From the NCBI RefSeq assembly GCF_014638275.1, contig NZ_BMFJ01000002.1, positions 124,001 to 188,000 on the forward strand: a stretch of DNA of 64,000 bases. Direction: 5' to 3'. Source of the DNA: Primorskyibacter flagellatus. Lineage in GTDB: Bacteria > Pseudomonadota > Alphaproteobacteria > Rhodobacterales > Rhodobacteraceae. The notes beneath the pieces were generated by a model. It made no database searches. It was not told the DNA's origin and saw nothing but the letters and a program-made list of their open reading frames with translations. The translations under genes and the position numbers were made by a program. Positions 53,778 to 63,635 of the stretch are shown here, one piece after another (positions within the stretch are counted from its first letter, which is position 1; each line of letters opens with the position of its first letter).

Positions 53778-56740
53778 CCGAGCAAAGCCCGAACGACATC
53801 TTCCACGCCTCCTCCTTCATGCAGGGGCACAACGCGGAATACCTGGAACAGCTTCAGGCGAGATGGGCGAATGACCCGGCCTCGGTCGACGCGGCCTGGG
53901 CCGACTTCTTCAAACAGCTCGGCGCCAGCGGGCAGGACGCGCAGGCCGAGGCGACCGGCCCCTCCTGGGCGCGGATGGACTGGCCGCCGGTCCCGAACGA
54001 CGACCTGACCGCCGCGCTTGACGGCCAGTGGCCGGTCGAGGCGAAGGCGGCGGGCGACAAGATCAAAGCGAAGGCGGCCGAGAAAGGCGTGACTGTCAGC
54101 GACGATCAGATCAAGCAGGCGGTGCTCGACTCCGTCCGCGCGCTGATGATCATCCGCGCCTACCGGATCCGCGGCCACCTTGCCGCCGACCTCGATCCGC
54201 TTGGCATGCGAGATGAAACCAACCACCCCGAACTCGACCCCAAGAGCTACGGCTTCGCGGAATCCGACATGGACCGCCCGATCTTCATCGACCAGGTTCT
54301 GGGCCTTCAGGTCGCGTCGATGCGCCAGATCGTGGACATCGTGAAGCGGACCTACTGCGGCACCTTCGCGCTGCAGTACATGCATATCTCCAACCCCGAA
54401 GAAGCCGGCTGGCTCAAGGAACGGATCGAGGGCTACGGCAAGGAAATCACCTTCACCCGCGAGGGCCGCAAGGCGATCCTGAACAAGCTGGTCGAGGCCG
54501 AGGGCTTCGAAAAGTTCCTGCACGTCAAGTACATGGGCACCAAGCGCTTCGGCCTGGACGGCGGTGAGGCGCTGATCCCCGCGATGGAGCAGATCATAAA
54601 GCGCGGCGGCTCGCTTGGTGTCGAGGACATCGTGATCGGCATGCCGCACCGCGGCCGCCTCTCGGTCCTCGCCAACGTCATGCGCAAGCCCTACCGCGCG
54701 ATCTTCAACGAATTCCAGGGCGGCAGCTTCAAGCCCGAGGATGTCGACGGATCCGGCGACGTCAAGTACCACCTCGGCGCGTCGTCCGACCGCGAATTCG
54801 ACAGCAACATCGTGCATCTGTCCCTGACCGCCAACCCCTCCCACCTCGAGGCGGTGAACCCCGTCGTCCTGGGCAAGGTCCGCGCCAAGCAGGATCAGTC
54901 ACATGACTCCGACCGCATCAAGGTCCTGCCGATCCTGCTGCACGGCGACGCGGCCTTTGCCGGTCAGGGCGTCGTGGCGGAATGCTTCGGCCTGTCGGGC
55001 CTGCGCGGCCACCGCACGGGCGGCACGATCCATATCGTCGTGAACAACCAGATCGGGTTCACCACCGCGCCGCACTTCTCGCGCTCCTCCCCCTACCCGA
55101 CCGACATCGCCCTGATGGTCGAGGCGCCGATCTTCCACGTCAACGGAGACGACCCCGAGGCCGTGGTGCACGCCGCCAAGGTTGCAACCGAATTCCGCCA
55201 GAAGTTCCACAAGGACGTGGTCATCGACATCTTCTGCTACCGCCGCTTCGGTCATAACGAAGGCGACGAGCCGATGTTCACCAACCCGATCATGTACAAG
55301 AACATCAAGGGCCACAAAACGACCCTGAGCCTGTACACAGACCGGCTGGTCAAGGACGGCCTCATCCCCGAGGGCGAGATCGAGGACATGAAGGCCGCCT
55401 TCCAGTCCCACCTCAACGATGAGTTCGAGGCCGGCAAGGACTACAAGCCCAACAAGGCCGACTGGCTGGACGGAAAGTGGTCCGGGCTGGAAAAGGAGAA
55501 GGACGACTACCAGCGCGGCGAAACCGCCATCAAGCCCGAAACCATGGCAGAGATCGGCGAGGCGCTTTGCAAGGTGCCGGACGGTTTCCCGACCCACAAG
55601 ACGGTTGAGCGGCTGCTCGAGGCCAAGAAACAGATGTTCGATTCCGGCACCGGTTTCGACTGGGCGACCGGTGAGGCACTGGCCTTCGGCTCCCTTCTGA
55701 CAGAGGGCTATCCCGTCCGTCTGTCGGGGCAGGATTCCACCCGCGGAACCTTCAGCCAGCGGCATTCCGGTATCATCAACCAGGACACCGAGGAACGATA
55801 CTACCCGCTCAACAACATCCGCGAGGGGCAGAGCCGGTACGAAGTGATCGATTCCATGCTGTCGGAATACGCGGTGCTCGGCTTCGAATACGGCTATTCG
55901 CTGGCCGAACCGAACGCCCTGACCCTGTGGGAGGCGCAGTTCGGCGATTTCGCCAACGGCGCGCAGATCATGTTCGACCAGTTCATCTCTTCGGGTGAAT
56001 CCAAGTGGCTGCGCATGTCCGGCCTCGTCTGCCTGCTGCCGCATGGCTACGAAGGTCAGGGGCCGGAACACTCCTCCGCCCGGCTGGAACGTTTCCTGCA
56101 GATGTGCGGTCAGGACAACTGGATCGTGGCGAACTGCACCACCCCGGCGAACTATTTCCACATCCTGCGCCGCCAGCTGCACCGGTCCTTCCGCAAACCG
56201 CTGATCATGATGACGCCGAAGTCCCTGCTGCGCCACAAGCTGGCCGTGTCGGACGCCGACGAATTCACCACCGGGTCCAGCTTCCACCGCGTCCTCTGGG
56301 ACGATGCGGACAAGCAGTATGGCAAGGGCCGGTCCACCGCGAAACTGGTGGCGGACAGCAAGATAAAGCGCGTCGTCATGTGCTCTGGCAAGGTCTACTT
56401 CGACCTGCTCGAGGCCCGCGACGAAGCCGGTCTGAACGACGTCTACATCCTGCGGCTTGAACAGTTCTATCCTTTCCCCGCCATCTCGCTGGTGAAGGAA
56501 CTGGAACGCTTCAAGGGGGCGGAGATGGTCTGGTGCCAGGAGGAACCCAAGAACCAGGGCGCCTGGACCTTCGTCGAGCCCAACATCGAATGGGTCCTGA
56601 CCCGCATCAAGGCCAAGCACCAGCGCCCGATCTACGCGGGCCGCGTCGCCACCGCATCGCCCGCCACGGGCCTTGCCGCCCAGCACAAAGCACAGCAAGC
56701 CGCCCTCGTCGCCGAGGCGCTGAACATCGAAGGGAAGTAA
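53774..56740 (+). CDS. sucA: 2-oxoglutarate dehydrogenase E1 component
   Basis: The 988-residue thiamine-diphosphate enzyme has an N-terminal E2-binding helix (SFMQGHNAEYLEQLQARW), GMPHRGRLSVLANVM, the ThDP/active-site part GDAAFAGQGVVAECFGLS with NNQIGFTT and YRRFGHNEGDEPMFTNP, and a C-terminal region with CQEEPKNQGAW. It decarboxylates 2-oxoglutarate and transfers the succinyl group to SucB. It overlaps DUF805 and is 6 bp before sucB. Confidence 0.98.
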   Translation: MTEQSPNDIFHASSFMQGHNAEYLEQLQARWANDPASVDAAWADFFKQLGASGQDAQAEATGPSWARMDWPPVPNDDLTAALDGQWPVEAKAAGDKIKAKAAEKGVTVSDDQIKQAVLDSVRALMIIRAYRIRGHLAADLDPLGMRDETNHPELDPKSYGFAESDMDRPIFIDQVLGLQVASMRQIVDIVKRTYCGTFALQYMHISNPEEAGWLKERIEGYGKEITFTREGRKAILNKLVEAEGFEKFLHVKYMGTKRFGLDGGEALIPAMEQIIKRGGSLGVEDIVIGMPHRGRLSVLANVMRKPYRAIFNEFQGGSFKPEDVDGSGDVKYHLGASSDREFDSNIVHLSLTANPSHLEAVNPVVLGKVRAKQDQSHDSDRIKVLPILLHGDAAFAGQGVVAECFGLSGLRGHRTGGTIHIVVNNQIGFTTAPHFSRSSPYPTDIALMVEAPIFHVNGDDPEAVVHAAKVATEFRQKFHKDVVIDIFCYRRFGHNEGDEPMFTNPIMYKNIKGHKTTLSLYTDRLVKDGLIPEGEIEDMKAAFQSHLNDEFEAGKDYKPNKADWLDGKWSGLEKEKDDYQRGETAIKPETMAEIGEALCKVPDGFPTHKTVERLLEAKKQMFDSGTGFDWATGEALAFGSLLTEGYPVRLSGQDSTRGTFSQRHSGIINQDTEERYYPLNNIREGQSRYEVIDSMLSEYAVLGFEYGYSLAEPNALTLWEAQFGDFANGAQIMFDQFISSGESKWLRMSGLVCLLPHGYEGQGPEHSSARLERFLQMCGQDNWIVANCTTPANYFHILRRQLHRSFRKPLIMMTPKSLLRHKLAVSDADEFTTGSSFHRVLWDDADKQYGKGRSTAKLVADSKIKRVVMCSGKVYFDLLEARDEAGLNDVYILRLEQFYPFPAISLVKELERFKGAEMVWCQEEPKNQGAWTFVEPNIEWVLTRIKAKHQRPIYAGRVATASPATGLAAQHKAQQAALVAEALNIEGK

Positions 56741-56746
56741 CCCCCC

Positions 56747-58297
56747 ATGAGCACCGAAATCCGCGTCCCCACCCTGGGCGAATCCGTCACCGAAGCCACT
56801 GTCGCCACCTGGTTCAAGAAGCCGGGCGACACCGTGGCCGTCGATGAAATGCTCTGTGAACTGGAAACCGACAAGGTCACGGTCGAGGTCCCCTCGCCCG
56901 TCGCCGGCACCCTCTCCGACATCGTCGCGGCAGAAGGTGAGACGGTCGGCGTCGACGCCCTGCTTGGCAACATCTCCGAATCCGGCAACGCCGGGCCGGA
57001 AGAGACCAAGCCGCGCGCCGAAGAGACCAAGAAAACCGATGCCGAGAAGGCCCCGAACGGCGGCACCTCCGGCGGTGGCGAAACCGTCAAGGTCATGGTC
57101 CCCGCGCTTGGTGAATCCGTGACGGAAGCGACTGTCGCCACCTGGTTCAAGAAGGAAGGCGATCAGGTCGCGGCGGACGAGATGCTGTGCGAACTGGAAA
57201 CCGACAAGGTCTCGGTCGAGGTTCCGGCCCCCGCGGCAGGCGTCCTTGGCAAGATCCTGAAGAAAGAGGGCGAAACCGTCGAGGCCGGCGGCCAGCTCGC
57301 CGAACTCAGCGCCGGTGCCTCCGCCGCCGCCTCGCCCGAGGCGAAGGCGGTCGAAACCGAGGGCGCGAAGGGAGAGGCCTATACCGGCACCGCGAAATCC
57401 GGCACCCGCACCGATGTCGAAGACGCGCCGTCGGCCAAGAAGGCGATGGCCGAAGCCAATGTATCCCGTGATCAGGTGACCGGCTCCGGCCGCGATGGAC
57501 GTATCATGAAGGATGACGTTGCCAAGGCGCTGCAGGGCGTCTCCTCTGCCCCCGCGCCGGCCTCCGCCCCGCGTGCCCCCGTGGCCGCCGACGATGCCGC
57601 GCGCGAGGAACGGGTCAAGATGACCCGCCTGCGCCAGACCATCGCCCGCCGCCTCAAGGACGCCCAGAACACCGCCGCCATGCTGACCACCTACAACGAG
57701 GTCGACATGACGGAGGTGATGGCCCTGCGTAACACCTACAAGGCGGAGTTCGAGAAGAAGCACGGGGTGCGCATGGGCTTCATGTCCTTCTTCACCAAGG
57801 CCTGCTGCCACGCCCTGAAAGAGGTCCCCGAGGTCAACGCCGAGATCGACGGCACCGACGTGGTCTACAAGAACTTCGTGCACATGGGCATCGCCGCCGG
57901 CACCCCGCAGGGTCTGGTCGTGCCGGTGATCCGCGACGCCGACGCCATGTCCTTCGCCGAGATCGAGAAGGCGATCGCCGAAAAGGGCGCCCGCGCCCGT
58001 GACGGCAAGCTGTCGATGGCGGAAATGCAGGGCGGCACCTTCACCATCTCCAACGGCGGTGTCTATGGGTCGCTCATGTCCTCGCCGATCCTGAACCCCC
58101 CGCAGTCCGGCATCCTCGGCATGCACAAGATCCAGGACCGCCCGATGGTCATCGACGGAGAGATCAAGATCCGCCCGATGATGTACCTCGCGCTCAGCTA
58201 CGATCACCGCATCGTCGACGGCAAGGGCGCGGTCACCTTCCTCGTCCGCGTGAAAGAGGCGCTGGAGGATCCGCGCCGCCTGCTGATGGACCTGTGA
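56747..58297 (+). CDS. sucB: 2-oxoglutarate dehydrogenase E2 with two lipoyl domains
   Basis: The 516-residue dihydrolipoyl succinyltransferase has two nearly identical lipoyl domains, with lipoyl lysines K43 and K154 (both ETDKV), separated by a Glu/Lys/Gly-rich linker. An E3/E1-binding domain follows at about 228-262 ([13 protein letters not shown]) and the catalytic domain ends in [12 protein letters not shown] with H487 and D491. E. coli E2o has only one lipoyl domain. The duplicated form is known in this group. It sits 6 bp after sucA and is followed by a terminator. Confidence 0.97.
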   Translation: MSTEIRVPTLGESVTEATVATWFKKPGDTVAVDEMLCELETDKVTVEVPSPVAGTLSDIVAAEGETVGVDALLGNISESGNAGPEETKPRAEETKKTDAEKAPNGGTSGGGETVKVMVPALGESVTEATVATWFKKEGDQVAADEMLCELETDKVSVEVPAPAAGVLGKILKKEGETVEAGGQLAELSAGASAAASPEAKAVETEGAKGEAYTGTAKSGTRTDVEDAPSAKKAMAEANVSRDQVTGSGRDGRIMKDDVAKALQGVSSAPAPASAPRAPVAADDAAREERVKMTRLRQTIARRLKDAQNTAAMLTTYNEVDMTEVMALRNTYKAEFEKKHGVRMGFMSFFTKACCHALKEVPEVNAEIDGTDVVYKNFVHMGIAAGTPQGLVVPVIRDADAMSFAEIEKAIAEKGARARDGKLSMAEMQGGTFTISNGGVYGSLMSSPILNPPQSGILGMHKIQDRPMVIDGEIKIRPMMYLALSYDHRIVDGKGAVTFLVRVKEALEDPRRLLMDL

Positions 58298-58305
58298 TCC
58301 GGCAG

Positions 58306-58330
58306 TGGTGGGGTCCAACCCCGCCCTACG
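58306..58330. repeat. GGTGGGG...CCCCGCCCTACG palindromic repeat
   Basis: Arms GGTGGGG and CCCCGCC around a short centre, followed by CTACGG, related to the element at 11230. It lies 9 bp after the sucB stop. Confidence 0.45.
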
Positions 58331-58358
58331 GGCACCGTGATCCTCACGACAGATAACG

Positions 58359-58389
58359 AAAAACCCCGGTCCGAAGGACCGGGGTTTTT
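58359..58389. terminator. bidirectional terminator after sucB
   Basis: Exact 14 bp arms AAAAACCCCGGTCC / GGACCGGGGTTTTT around GAA. The A and T runs at its ends serve both sucB and the convergent gene. Confidence 0.9.
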
Positions 58390-58411
58390 CATGCCACAGT
58401 GGCTGGTGCCG

Positions 58412-59200
58412 TCAGCCCCGACGACGCCGCAGCAGCCCGAACCCGCCGAGCCCGGCCAGCAGCAGCGGCAGCGACGCAGGCACCGGCACCACGTCTATCC
58501 CGCCGCCCGCCGTGTCCGACGCGGTGATCAGGAAGTTGTCCATGATCCCGTAGCCGCCCTGGATCAGGTCGATCTGAAGCGTGACGTTGCCATTGGTCGA
58601 TCCGCTCGCATCGAAGGAAAAGATGCCCCGGGTCGGCGCAACCACGTTCAATTCGGAGGCGACACCGGTCAGGTCGCCCTCGTCCAGCAGCGTGCCGCCA
58701 CCGACCGTGGCGGTCCCCAGAGGGTTGTCGTAAAGCCGGAACCGGAAGATCGGCACGTCGCTTGCCGAGGCGAAGGGCGACCCGGGCCCCCCGTGCAGAC
58801 CAATGCTGGATATGTCGACGCGGAAGTTGAAGAAATCGAAGTCGCCGACATTGAAGGACAGGCCAAGCAGGTCGTTCTGGGCCGATCCCAGCATCCCGAT
58901 GGCATAGCTGCCGAAGGTGCCGCCCGGATCGGAATACCCCGATCCGAAGGCCAGCGACCCGCCGATCAGCATGGTCTCGACCGTGAAGGCCTGTTCAAAG
59001 GTAAAACCCGCCGGCTGGTTGGCGTAGAGGTCGTTCACCTGTTGCTGCGACAGGTCGGAATAGCCCGAGCCGGCGCCGTTGACGAAACCGGCCGGGGACT
59101 CGAAATCCTGATCGTAGAGCGTGACCGAGGCGGAAAGTACCGGTGCGGCAGCGCCAAGCGACAGCACCGCAGCGGCAAGGACGGAAGAGAGAAATTTCAT
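58412..59200 (-). CDS. VPLPA-CTERM sorting domain protein
   Basis: The 262-residue exported protein has a signal peptide (MKFLSSVLAAAVLSLGAAA) and ends VPVPASLPLLLAGLGGFGLL plus an arginine cluster, the VPLPA-CTERM sorting signal, a form of PEP-CTERM. The mature part is Gly/Ser/Asp-rich and probably beta-sandwich. Such proteins are thought to be processed by an exosortase-type system and displayed or secreted. Function is unknown. It is convergent to sucB. Confidence 0.85.
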   Translation of the reverse strand: MKFLSSVLAAAVLSLGAAAPVLSASVTLYDQDFESPAGFVNGAGSGYSDLSQQQVNDLYANQPAGFTFEQAFTVETMLIGGSLAFGSGYSDPGGTFGSYAIGMLGSAQNDLLGLSFNVGDFDFFNFRVDISSIGLHGGPGSPFASASDVPIFRFRLYDNPLGTATVGGGTLLDEGDLTGVASELNVVAPTRGIFSFDASGSTNGNVTLQIDLIQGGYGIMDNFLITASDTAGGGIDVVPVPASLPLLLAGLGGFGLLRRRRG

Positions 59201-59389
59201 GGCAATAACTCACAAAATAAGGGGAATACCCACGATCAGGTTAAACCGAAGTTAAAGAATCGCAACATATTTAAGTTAGCCTGATCGCGGTCGGACACGG
59301 AACGGCCCTGTCCGCAGGCGCGAGAATCCGGTATCCCGCGCCGGTCCGACCCGCTACGCTGGTCGCGAACCGAAGAAGGAGCCGCCCGG

Positions 59390-59767
59390 ATGACCCACGT
59401 ACTCGCCCTCTACGGCATCGTCGTCCTTGTCACGATCCTCGTGCAGGTCTCTGCCGCCGCACAGAAATTCGACCTCTCGCAACTGGCCGGGAACCGCGAA
59501 AGCCTGCCCTCGCTGACCGGCGCGGCCGGACGGCTCGACCGGGCGCAGGCCAACTCTGTCGTCGCGATGGCCCTGTTCGCCCCGCCGGCGCTGATCCTGT
59601 CCCAACTGCCCGAACTGCCCGGCGGCGCGATGATCGCCGCCTGGACCTTCCTGCTTGCACGGATCGCCTATGTCGTCGTCTACGCGCTCGGGATCGCCTA
59701 TGTCCGCACGATCGTATGGCTGGTCGGCTTCGCGATGACTTTCTGGCTCTATCTGCTGGCGCTCTGA
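59390..59767 (+). CDS. MAPEG family membrane protein
   Basis: The 125-residue protein has four membrane segments and the bacterial MAPEG pattern (SLTGAAGRLDRAQANSVVAMALFAPPALI), with FLLARIAYVVVYALGIAYVRT in the second half. MAPEG proteins include glutathione transferases and their relatives. The stop overlaps the next start (TGATG). A gaagaagga box precedes the ATG. Confidence 0.85.
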   Translation: MTHVLALYGIVVLVTILVQVSAAAQKFDLSQLAGNRESLPSLTGAAGRLDRAQANSVVAMALFAPPALILSQLPELPGGAMIAAWTFLLARIAYVVVYALGIAYVRTIVWLVGFAMTFWLYLLAL

Positions 59768-60030
59768 TGTCCCTGCAACTGCTCTGCCGCCTCGACAGCT
59801 CCGACCCCGCCGCCACCTGCGATGCGCTCATGAACGACGCGGAGGATCAGGCGCAGGCCGGTCTCAGCCGCCTGCAGATGTGGACGGAGGACGGCACGGC
59901 CGTCTGGATCCTCTTCGACGTCAACGACCGCGCGAAGGCCGAGGCCTGGCTGACACGCGCCGCCGCCGACACCCATGGCCGCCGCGCTGCCGTGACCGCC
60001 AGCACCGCCCATTTCCTGACGACCGCATGA
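59767..60030 (+). CDS. hypothetical protein between two MAPEG genes
   Basis: The 87-residue soluble protein has an alpha/beta look (QLLCRLDSSDPAATCDALM, then AVWILFDVNDRAKAEAWL), reminiscent of a small ferredoxin-like fold, but no family is recognised. It overlaps both neighbours by 1 and 4 bp, so all three are translated together. Confidence 0.6.
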   Translation: MSLQLLCRLDSSDPAATCDALMNDAEDQAQAGLSRLQMWTEDGTAVWILFDVNDRAKAEAWLTRAAADTHGRRAAVTASTAHFLTTA

Positions 60031-60428
60031 CCCCTGCCCTCGCCCCCGAAATCACCGTCCTCGCCCTCGCCGGACTGCTGCAGATCGTTCAGATGGTGCT
60101 CTACTCCGTCACCGCGCAGCGCCAGGTCGGAACGAAGACTGCGCTGAAACCGCGCGACGAAGCCGTCACCCTGACCGGCACGCCGGGCCGCATCCAGCGG
60201 GCGATGAACAACCACTTCGAGGGGCTGATCCTCTTCACCCTCGCCGTGGTCGTGGTCACCCTTTCCGGCAGCGCCTCCGCCTTCACCGCCACATGCGCCT
60301 GGCTCTATCTCGTGGCCCGCATCCTTTATATCCCCGCCTATATCCGGGGCTGGGTGCCGTGGCGCAGCTACATCTGGCTCGCCGGGCTGCTCGCCACCAC
60401 GCTGATGATGCTCGCAAGCCTGCTCTGA
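60027..60428 (+). CDS. MAPEG family membrane protein, second copy
   Basis: The 133-residue protein has four membrane segments with RIQRAMNNHFEGLILFTLAVVVV and YLVARILYIPAYIRGWVPWRSY, typical of bacterial MAPEG. It is a distant paralogue of the MAPEG protein two genes upstream. ATG 60027 overlaps the previous stop by 4 bp. Substrate unknown. Confidence 0.87.
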   Translation: MTPALAPEITVLALAGLLQIVQMVLYSVTAQRQVGTKTALKPRDEAVTLTGTPGRIQRAMNNHFEGLILFTLAVVVVTLSGSASAFTATCAWLYLVARILYIPAYIRGWVPWRSYIWLAGLLATTLMMLASLL

Positions 60429-60446
60429 TGTTTCATCTTGCCGGAA
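60429..60446 (-). repeat. half copy of the dispersed repeat
   Basis: TGTTTCATCTTGCCGG, the inverted GGCAAGATGAA half without the ATATCC part, directly after the second MAPEG stop. Confidence 0.5.
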
Positions 60447-60533
60447 CAGGCCCCGCTTCCCGCCCTTGCCACCGGTGACAACCCGGTTTACCGAAGCCGC
60501 AACGGCGACAACTGACCCAAGGAGACCCCTGAA

Positions 60534-61922
60534 ATGGCATCCTACGACGTGATCGTGATCGGCGCGGGCCCCGGCGGCTATGTCGCCGCCATCCGCTGCG
60601 CCCAGCTTGGCCTCAAGACGGCCTGCGTGGAGGGGCGGGAAACCCTCGGCGGCACCTGCCTGAACGTCGGATGCATCCCCTCCAAGGCGCTTCTCCACGC
60701 CACGCACCAGCTGCACGAGGCGGAACACAACTTCGCCACCATGGGTCTGAAGGGCAAGTCGCCCTCCGTCGACTGGAAGGTGATGCAGGAGTACAAGCAG
60801 TCGGTCGTCGACCAGAACACCGGCGGCATCGAATTCCTGTTCAAGAAGAACAAGATCGACTGGCTCAAGGGCTGGGGCTCCATCCCCGGGGCTGGCAAGG
60901 TCAAGGTCGGAGACGAAGTGCACGAGGCGAAGAACATCATCGTCGCCACCGGTTCCGTCCCCTCCTCCCTGCCGGGGATCGAGATCGACGAGAAGACCGT
61001 CGTGACCTCCACCGGCGCCCTGGCGCTGCCGAAGATCCCCAAGAAGATGGTCGTCGTCGGCGCAGGTGTCATCGGGCTCGAGATGGGATCGGTCTACGCC
61101 CGCCTCGGCACCGAGGTGACGGTGGTCGAATTCCTCGACCACATCACCCCCGGCATGGACAAGGAGGTGCAGCGCACGCTCCAGAAACTGCTGAAGAAGC
61201 AGGGGATGGAGTTCATCCTCGGCGCAGCCGTCCAGTCGGTCGAAACGGCGCGCGGCAAGGCCAAGCTGACCTACAAGCTGCGCAAGGACGACAGTGAGCA
61301 CACGCTCGACGCCGACACCGTCCTGATCGCCACCGGCCGCAAGCCTTATACTGACGGGCTGGGTCTGGCCGATCTGGGGGTCGCGATGACCGACCGCGGG
61401 CAGGTGAAGACCGACGATCACTGGGCCACCAGCGTCAAGGGCGTCTACGCCATCGGCGACGCCATCGTGGGCCCGATGCTGGCCCACAAGGCCGAGGATG
61501 AGGGCATGGCGGTGGCCGAGGTGATCGCGGGCAAGCATGGTCACGTCAACTACGGCGTGATCCCCGGCGTGATCTACACGCATCCGGAGGTCGCATCGGT
61601 CGGCAAGACCGAGGAGCAGCTGAAGGAAGAAGGCCGCGCCTACAAGGCCGGCAAGTTCTCCTTCATGGGCAACGCGCGGGCCAAGGCGATCTTCGCCGGC
61701 GACGGGTTTGTGAAAATCCTCGCCGACAAGGAAACCGACCGCATTCTCGGTGCCCACATCGTCGGCCCGGCTGCGGGCGACCTGATCCACGAGATCTGCG
61801 TGGCGATGGAATTCGGCGCGGCGGCTCAGGACGTGGCGCTGACCTGCCACGCGCACCCGACCTATTCCGAAGCGGTGCGCGAAGCCGCGCTCGCATGCGG
61901 TGACGGGCCGATCCATTCGTAA
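60534..61922 (+). CDS. lpdA: dihydrolipoyl dehydrogenase (E3)
   Basis: The 462-residue flavoenzyme has [20 protein letters not shown], the redox-active disulfide C42-C47 in [13 protein letters not shown], an NAD motif [15 protein letters not shown] and the C-terminal histidine in [10 protein letters not shown]. It reoxidises lipoyl groups of SucB and other 2-oxo acid complexes. An aaggagacc box precedes the ATG. It lies 2.2 kb after sucB, so it is probably the E3 of the 2-oxoglutarate complex. Confidence 0.97.
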   Translation: MASYDVIVIGAGPGGYVAAIRCAQLGLKTACVEGRETLGGTCLNVGCIPSKALLHATHQLHEAEHNFATMGLKGKSPSVDWKVMQEYKQSVVDQNTGGIEFLFKKNKIDWLKGWGSIPGAGKVKVGDEVHEAKNIIVATGSVPSSLPGIEIDEKTVVTSTGALALPKIPKKMVVVGAGVIGLEMGSVYARLGTEVTVVEFLDHITPGMDKEVQRTLQKLLKKQGMEFILGAAVQSVETARGKAKLTYKLRKDDSEHTLDADTVLIATGRKPYTDGLGLADLGVAMTDRGQVKTDDHWATSVKGVYAIGDAIVGPMLAHKAEDEGMAVAEVIAGKHGHVNYGVIPGVIYTHPEVASVGKTEEQLKEEGRAYKAGKFSFMGNARAKAIFAGDGFVKILADKETDRILGAHIVGPAAGDLIHEICVAMEFGAAAQDVALTCHAHPTYSEAVREAALACGDGPIHS

Positions 61923-61940
61923 GCCTGCGAGTCAGACCCG

Positions 61941-61983
61941 CCGGGGGATGCCTCCGGCGGGAGTATTTCCGGCAAGATGAAGC
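61941..61983 (+). repeat. dispersed repeat copy after lpdA
   Basis: gccgggggatgcctccggcgg hairpin-like start (shown in part), then GAGTATTTCCGGCAAGATGAA. It separates the convergent lpdA and plsC genes. Confidence 0.75.
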
Positions 61984-61992
61984 GGCGGGCGC

Positions 61993-62733
61993 TCAGCTCC
62001 GGTGATCGGGAAGCCCGTCGAAGGTCATTCCGCCTTCGGCCATGAGGGTGTCGCTGGCGGTTTCGACCTCGCACTCCAGCCGGGCCATGAAGGTCTCCCG
62101 GTCCAGACCCGGTTCGATGGCGGGCAGGAATTCGACCACCGCTAGACCCGGCTTGCGCATGATGCCCTTGCGCGGCCAGAACAGCCCGACGTTGGTGGCC
62201 GCGGGGATGCAGGGCTGGCCGGTCGTTTCGTAGATCACCGCCGTGCCGGATTTGTACGGGACGAAGGCCCCGGGCGCGACGCGGGTGCCCTGCGGATAGA
62301 TCACCAGCTGACCGGCGGGCGCGTCCCCGGCCATGACCCCGGACATCATCTGCCGGATCGCTTCTGCCCGGCGGCCCCGTTCCACCGGGACGCAACCGAT
62401 GCGCAGTGCATACCAGCCGAGGATCGGCGCGAAGCGGAGCGAGGCCTTCATGATGAATTTCGGCCGCGGCAGGACGGAAACGATCAGGATGATGTCGAGA
62501 AAGCTCTGGTGCTTGGAGGCGACGATGACCTCGCCCTGCGGAACCGGCCCGCGCACCTCGGACCGGATGCCGACCATCCAGGCCGCGCTCCAGCGCACGT
62601 AGCGGCAATAGGTGTGCACCGCGTCATAGGCGAACCGCCGGTTGACCAGCGCGAACGGGGTGAACACCGCCGCAAGCACCGCCATGGCCAGGTACATCTG
62701 CCCGACAAAGATCAGCGACCGAAGGTACCGCAT
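61993..62733 (-). CDS. plsC: 1-acyl-sn-glycerol-3-phosphate acyltransferase
   Basis: The 246-residue enzyme has an N-terminal membrane segment and the acyltransferase motifs: HQSFLD (H75 and D80, HX4D), VERGRRAEAI, and YPQGTR. It acylates lysophosphatidate to phosphatidate at the inner membrane. ATG 62733 overlaps the ftsX stop (ATGA); the longer frame is inside ftsX. Cotranscription with ftsEX is likely. Confidence 0.92.
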   Translation of the reverse strand: MRYLRSLIFVGQMYLAMAVLAAVFTPFALVNRRFAYDAVHTYCRYVRWSAAWMVGIRSEVRGPVPQGEVIVASKHQSFLDIILIVSVLPRPKFIMKASLRFAPILGWYALRIGCVPVERGRRAEAIRQMMSGVMAGDAPAGQLVIYPQGTRVAPGAFVPYKSGTAVIYETTGQPCIPAATNVGLFWPRKGIMRKPGLAVVEFLPAIEPGLDRETFMARLECEVETASDTLMAEGGMTFDGLPDHRS

Positions 62734-63635
62734 CAGGTCAGCGCCCCGAGCACCCTGAGCGCAGCCCGCTGCGTCGCCGCATAGGCCACCGCCGCCGCGA
62801 CCGGCGGGATCAGCAGCGGCCACAGCCACTGCGCCCCCTGAAAGCCGAGCCCGGTCAGGAACCCGGCCTGATCCTGCGCCGCCGGCAGGAACAGGATCGC
62901 CACCACCCCGAAGGCCAGCCCCACCACGGCGCCCGAAAAGGTACGCAGGGTGAACCGCCGCACGAAGGCGCGCGCGATGTAGCGGTCCTGCGCACCGACC
63001 AGCCGCAGCACCTCGATCACCTGCGCATTGGCCGACAGGGCCGCATTGGCGGCGAGCGTTATCATCGCCGCCGTTGCCCCGCCGATCAGCAGGATGGACA
63101 GCAGGCCAAGCGTTTTCAGCCGCGTCGCCGCCGCCACCAGCGGACGCCGCCAGCGGGTGTGATCGTCCAGCACCGCCCCCGGCGCCTCGGTCGCCAGCCG
63201 CAGGCGCAGCCCGGCGGCGTCAAAGCCGTCGTCCGTCTCCACCACCTCGATCAGTTGCGGCACCGGCAGCCCCTCCAGCGGCACATCAGGTCCGAACCAG
63301 GGCGCGAGCAGCGCCTGCTGTTCCGCCGCCGTCAGCGCGCGGGCAGAGGCCACGCCCTCGGTCGTCTCCAGCACCCTCAGCGCCGCCTCTGTCTGCGCGC
63401 CAAGCTGGTCGGCGGGGGCGGAGATACGCAGGGTGGAGGCATGGGCGAGGTCCTCTCCCCACCTTTCCGCCAGCCGTCCCGTCGCCAGCGACAGCGCCAG
63501 GGCGAAGACGGCGAGAAAGGTCATCACCCCTGCGGCAAACAGCGTCAGATGCGCGGTGAAGCCCGACGGCGGCACCACCCGGTCGGCAGAGGCATCGCCG
63601 CTGAGCATCTCTCGGGCAAAGGAGCGCACGGTCAC
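62733..63635 (-). CDS. ftsX: cell division protein FtsX
   Basis: The 300-residue protein has one membrane segment (FTAHLTLFAAGVMTFLAVFALAL region), a periplasmic domain with ALTAAEQQALLAPWFG, and three C-terminal membrane segments with NAQVIEVLRLVGAQDRYIARAFVRRF, the FtsX signature. With FtsE it controls septal peptidoglycan hydrolysis. The GTG at 63635 overlaps the ftsE stop (GTGA); upstream in-frame codons lie within ftsE. Confidence 0.9.
   Translation of the reverse strand: MTVRSFAREMLSGDASADRVVPPSGFTAHLTLFAAGVMTFLAVFALALSLATGRLAERWGEDLAHASTLRISAPADQLGAQTEAALRVLETTEGVASARALTAAEQQALLAPWFGPDVPLEGLPVPQLIEVVETDDGFDAAGLRLRLATEAPGAVLDDHTRWRRPLVAAATRLKTLGLLSILLIGGATAAMITLAANAALSANAQVIEVLRLVGAQDRYIARAFVRRFTLRTFSGAVVGLAFGVVAILFLPAAQDQAGFLTGLGFQGAQWLWPLLIPPVAAAVAYAATQRAALRVLGALT

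Noticed and set aside
54899..58318. A 1139-codon open frame on the minus strand opposite sucA and sucB
   Set aside because: It is antisense to two well-supported genes, has no recognisable domain and is a known effect of strong GC3 bias on the opposite strand.
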